NCBI GenBank assembly: GCA_963789025.1
Contig: CAWBIT010000010.1
Span: 62,001 to 126,000 of the forward strand
DNA from: AP-15 sp963789025
GTDB taxonomy: Bacteria; Pseudomonadota; Alphaproteobacteria; ATCC43930; CGMCC-115725
Direction of reading: 5' to 3'
DNA length: 64,000 bases
Every line of letters starts with the position of its first letter. Position 1 is the stretch's first letter. Of this stretch, positions 63,336-64,000 are shown piece after piece. Both the position numbers and the translations under genes were made by a program. The notes below the pieces were generated by a model that was given only the letters and a program-made list of their open reading frames with translations, was not told the origin of the DNA and ran no database searches.

Positions 63336-64000
63336 ATGGCCGAGGTGACGGCGGTGCTGGTCAAGGAGTTGCGCGAGAAGACCGGCGCCGGGATGATGGA
63401 TTGCAAAAGGGCGCTCGACGACAGCGCCGGCGACATCGAAGCGGCCATCGACTGGCTGCGAAAGAAGGGATTGTCCGCGGCCGCAAAAAAGGCCGGGCGG
63501 GTGGCTGCCGAGGGCTTGATCGGCGTGGCGACCCGCGGCCCCGTGGGTGCTGTGGTCGAGGTCAATTCGGAGACCGATTTCGTAGCGCGCAACCACGCCT
63601 TTCAAAGCTTTGTCCGAAGCGTTAGCGAATTGGCTCTCGACGGCGATGGCGAGCTCGATACGCTGAAGGAAGCCGACTTCCCGGGAACCGGTCGGACCGT
63701 CGAGGAAGAGCTGACACATCTGATCTCGACAATCGGCGAGAACCTGGTGTTGCGCCGGGTCAAACGCCTCTCGACCGACGAGGGCGCCGTTTTCTCTTAT
63801 GTGCACAACGCGCTCGGCCCGGGCCTCGGCAAGATCGGGGTGCTCGTCACGCTCGCTTCGACCGCTGCGAGCGACCAGCTGGCCGGACTCGGCAAGCAGC
63901 TGGCGATGCATATTGCCGCAGCGAACCCGCTCTATCTCGATATCGCCTCGGTGCCGCAGGCCGCGCTCGACCGCGAACGCGACGTGTTGCGGGAACAGGC
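63336..64000 (+). CDS. tsf: elongation factor Ts, 3' end outside the window
   Basis: 221 codons visible. MAEVTAVLVKELREKTGAGM and DCKRALDDSAGDIEAAIDWL form the UBA-like N-domain; TDFVARN (here SETDFVARNHAF) and IGENLVLRRV are hallmark contacts with EF-Tu. It regenerates EF-Tu-GTP. The ATG at 63336 gives the family N-terminus. Runs off the right edge without a stop. Confidence 0.97.
   Translation, partial: MAEVTAVLVKELREKTGAGMMDCKRALDDSAGDIEAAIDWLRKKGLSAAAKKAGRVAAEGLIGVATRGPVGAVVEVNSETDFVARNHAFQSFVRSVSELALDGDGELDTLKEADFPGTGRTVEEELTHLISTIGENLVLRRVKRLSTDEGAVFSYVHNALGPGLGKIGVLVTLASTAASDQLAGLGKQLAMHIAAANPLYLDIASVPQAALDRERDVLREQ

Overview
The window joins two kinds of DNA. From about 39.1 kb to the right end it is GC-rich chromosome of an alphaproteobacterial type (rpsB-tsf, rsmD-rluB, tRNA-Ser(GGA), DUF6790, DUF4189 and PRC-barrel proteins, an encapsulated-ferritin locus). 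From base 1 to about 39.0 kb it is a lower-GC mobile island that ends at a tyrosine integrase beside the 5' half of a tRNA-Arg(CCU) gene. The other island end is not in the window. I infer the taxon from gene content only.

Island, left part (0-9 kb): a partial gene, a DUF932 relic, three small plasmid-type genes, an ArdC antirestriction protein, a RuvC-like plus XRE pair, a primase-helicase-like ATPase, a strong inverted repeat, and a large serine recombinase with a small coupled gene. From 9.0 to 16.4 kb lies a roughly 7.3-kb segment between two copies of a ~105-bp repeat. It holds two tandem copies of a two-gene module, a secreted GH16-like protein followed by a histidine-containing membrane protein. 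The copies share a promoter and leader hairpin and are mixed with small genes, RHH relics and a recombinase relic.

Island, defence part (16.7-33 kb): a small gene plus an SMC/RecF-like ATPase, a truncated TIR gene, a CBASS pair (CD-NTase and CapV patatin), a type I restriction-modification operon hsdR-hsdM-hsdS, and a caspase-Ski2-like helicase fusion. Two insertions are resolved to the base. A 594-bp element with 29-bp perfect inverted ends and an 8-bp target duplication splits the CD-NTase gene. An IS1595-family element with an 8-bp duplication removes the last 48 codons of hsdR. Both ancestral reading frames can be rebuilt from the sequence. From 33 to 39 kb come the mobilisation and integration functions: a replication-relaxation-like protein, a VirD4/TraG-type coupling ATPase, a coiled-coil wHTH protein, AlpA and the integrase.

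Chromosome (39-64 kb): metabolic and stress genes (NIPSNAP, VOC, two F420-type enzymes, DUF296, AI-2E transporter, CsbD, aldo/keto reductase, amidohydrolase) interspersed with decay. The encapsulin and its ferritin are both broken, an aspartic protease gene carries an IS5-type MITE, and topoisomerase IB and another gene survive as fragments. A full IS5 element and an ISNCY-type element are present. The right edge is rpsB and the start of tsf.

Several genes carry single-base frameshifts (secreted protein at 10.8 kb, RHH protein, ferritin, DUF6790). Some may be assembly errors, so read-level checking matters before they are called pseudogenes.
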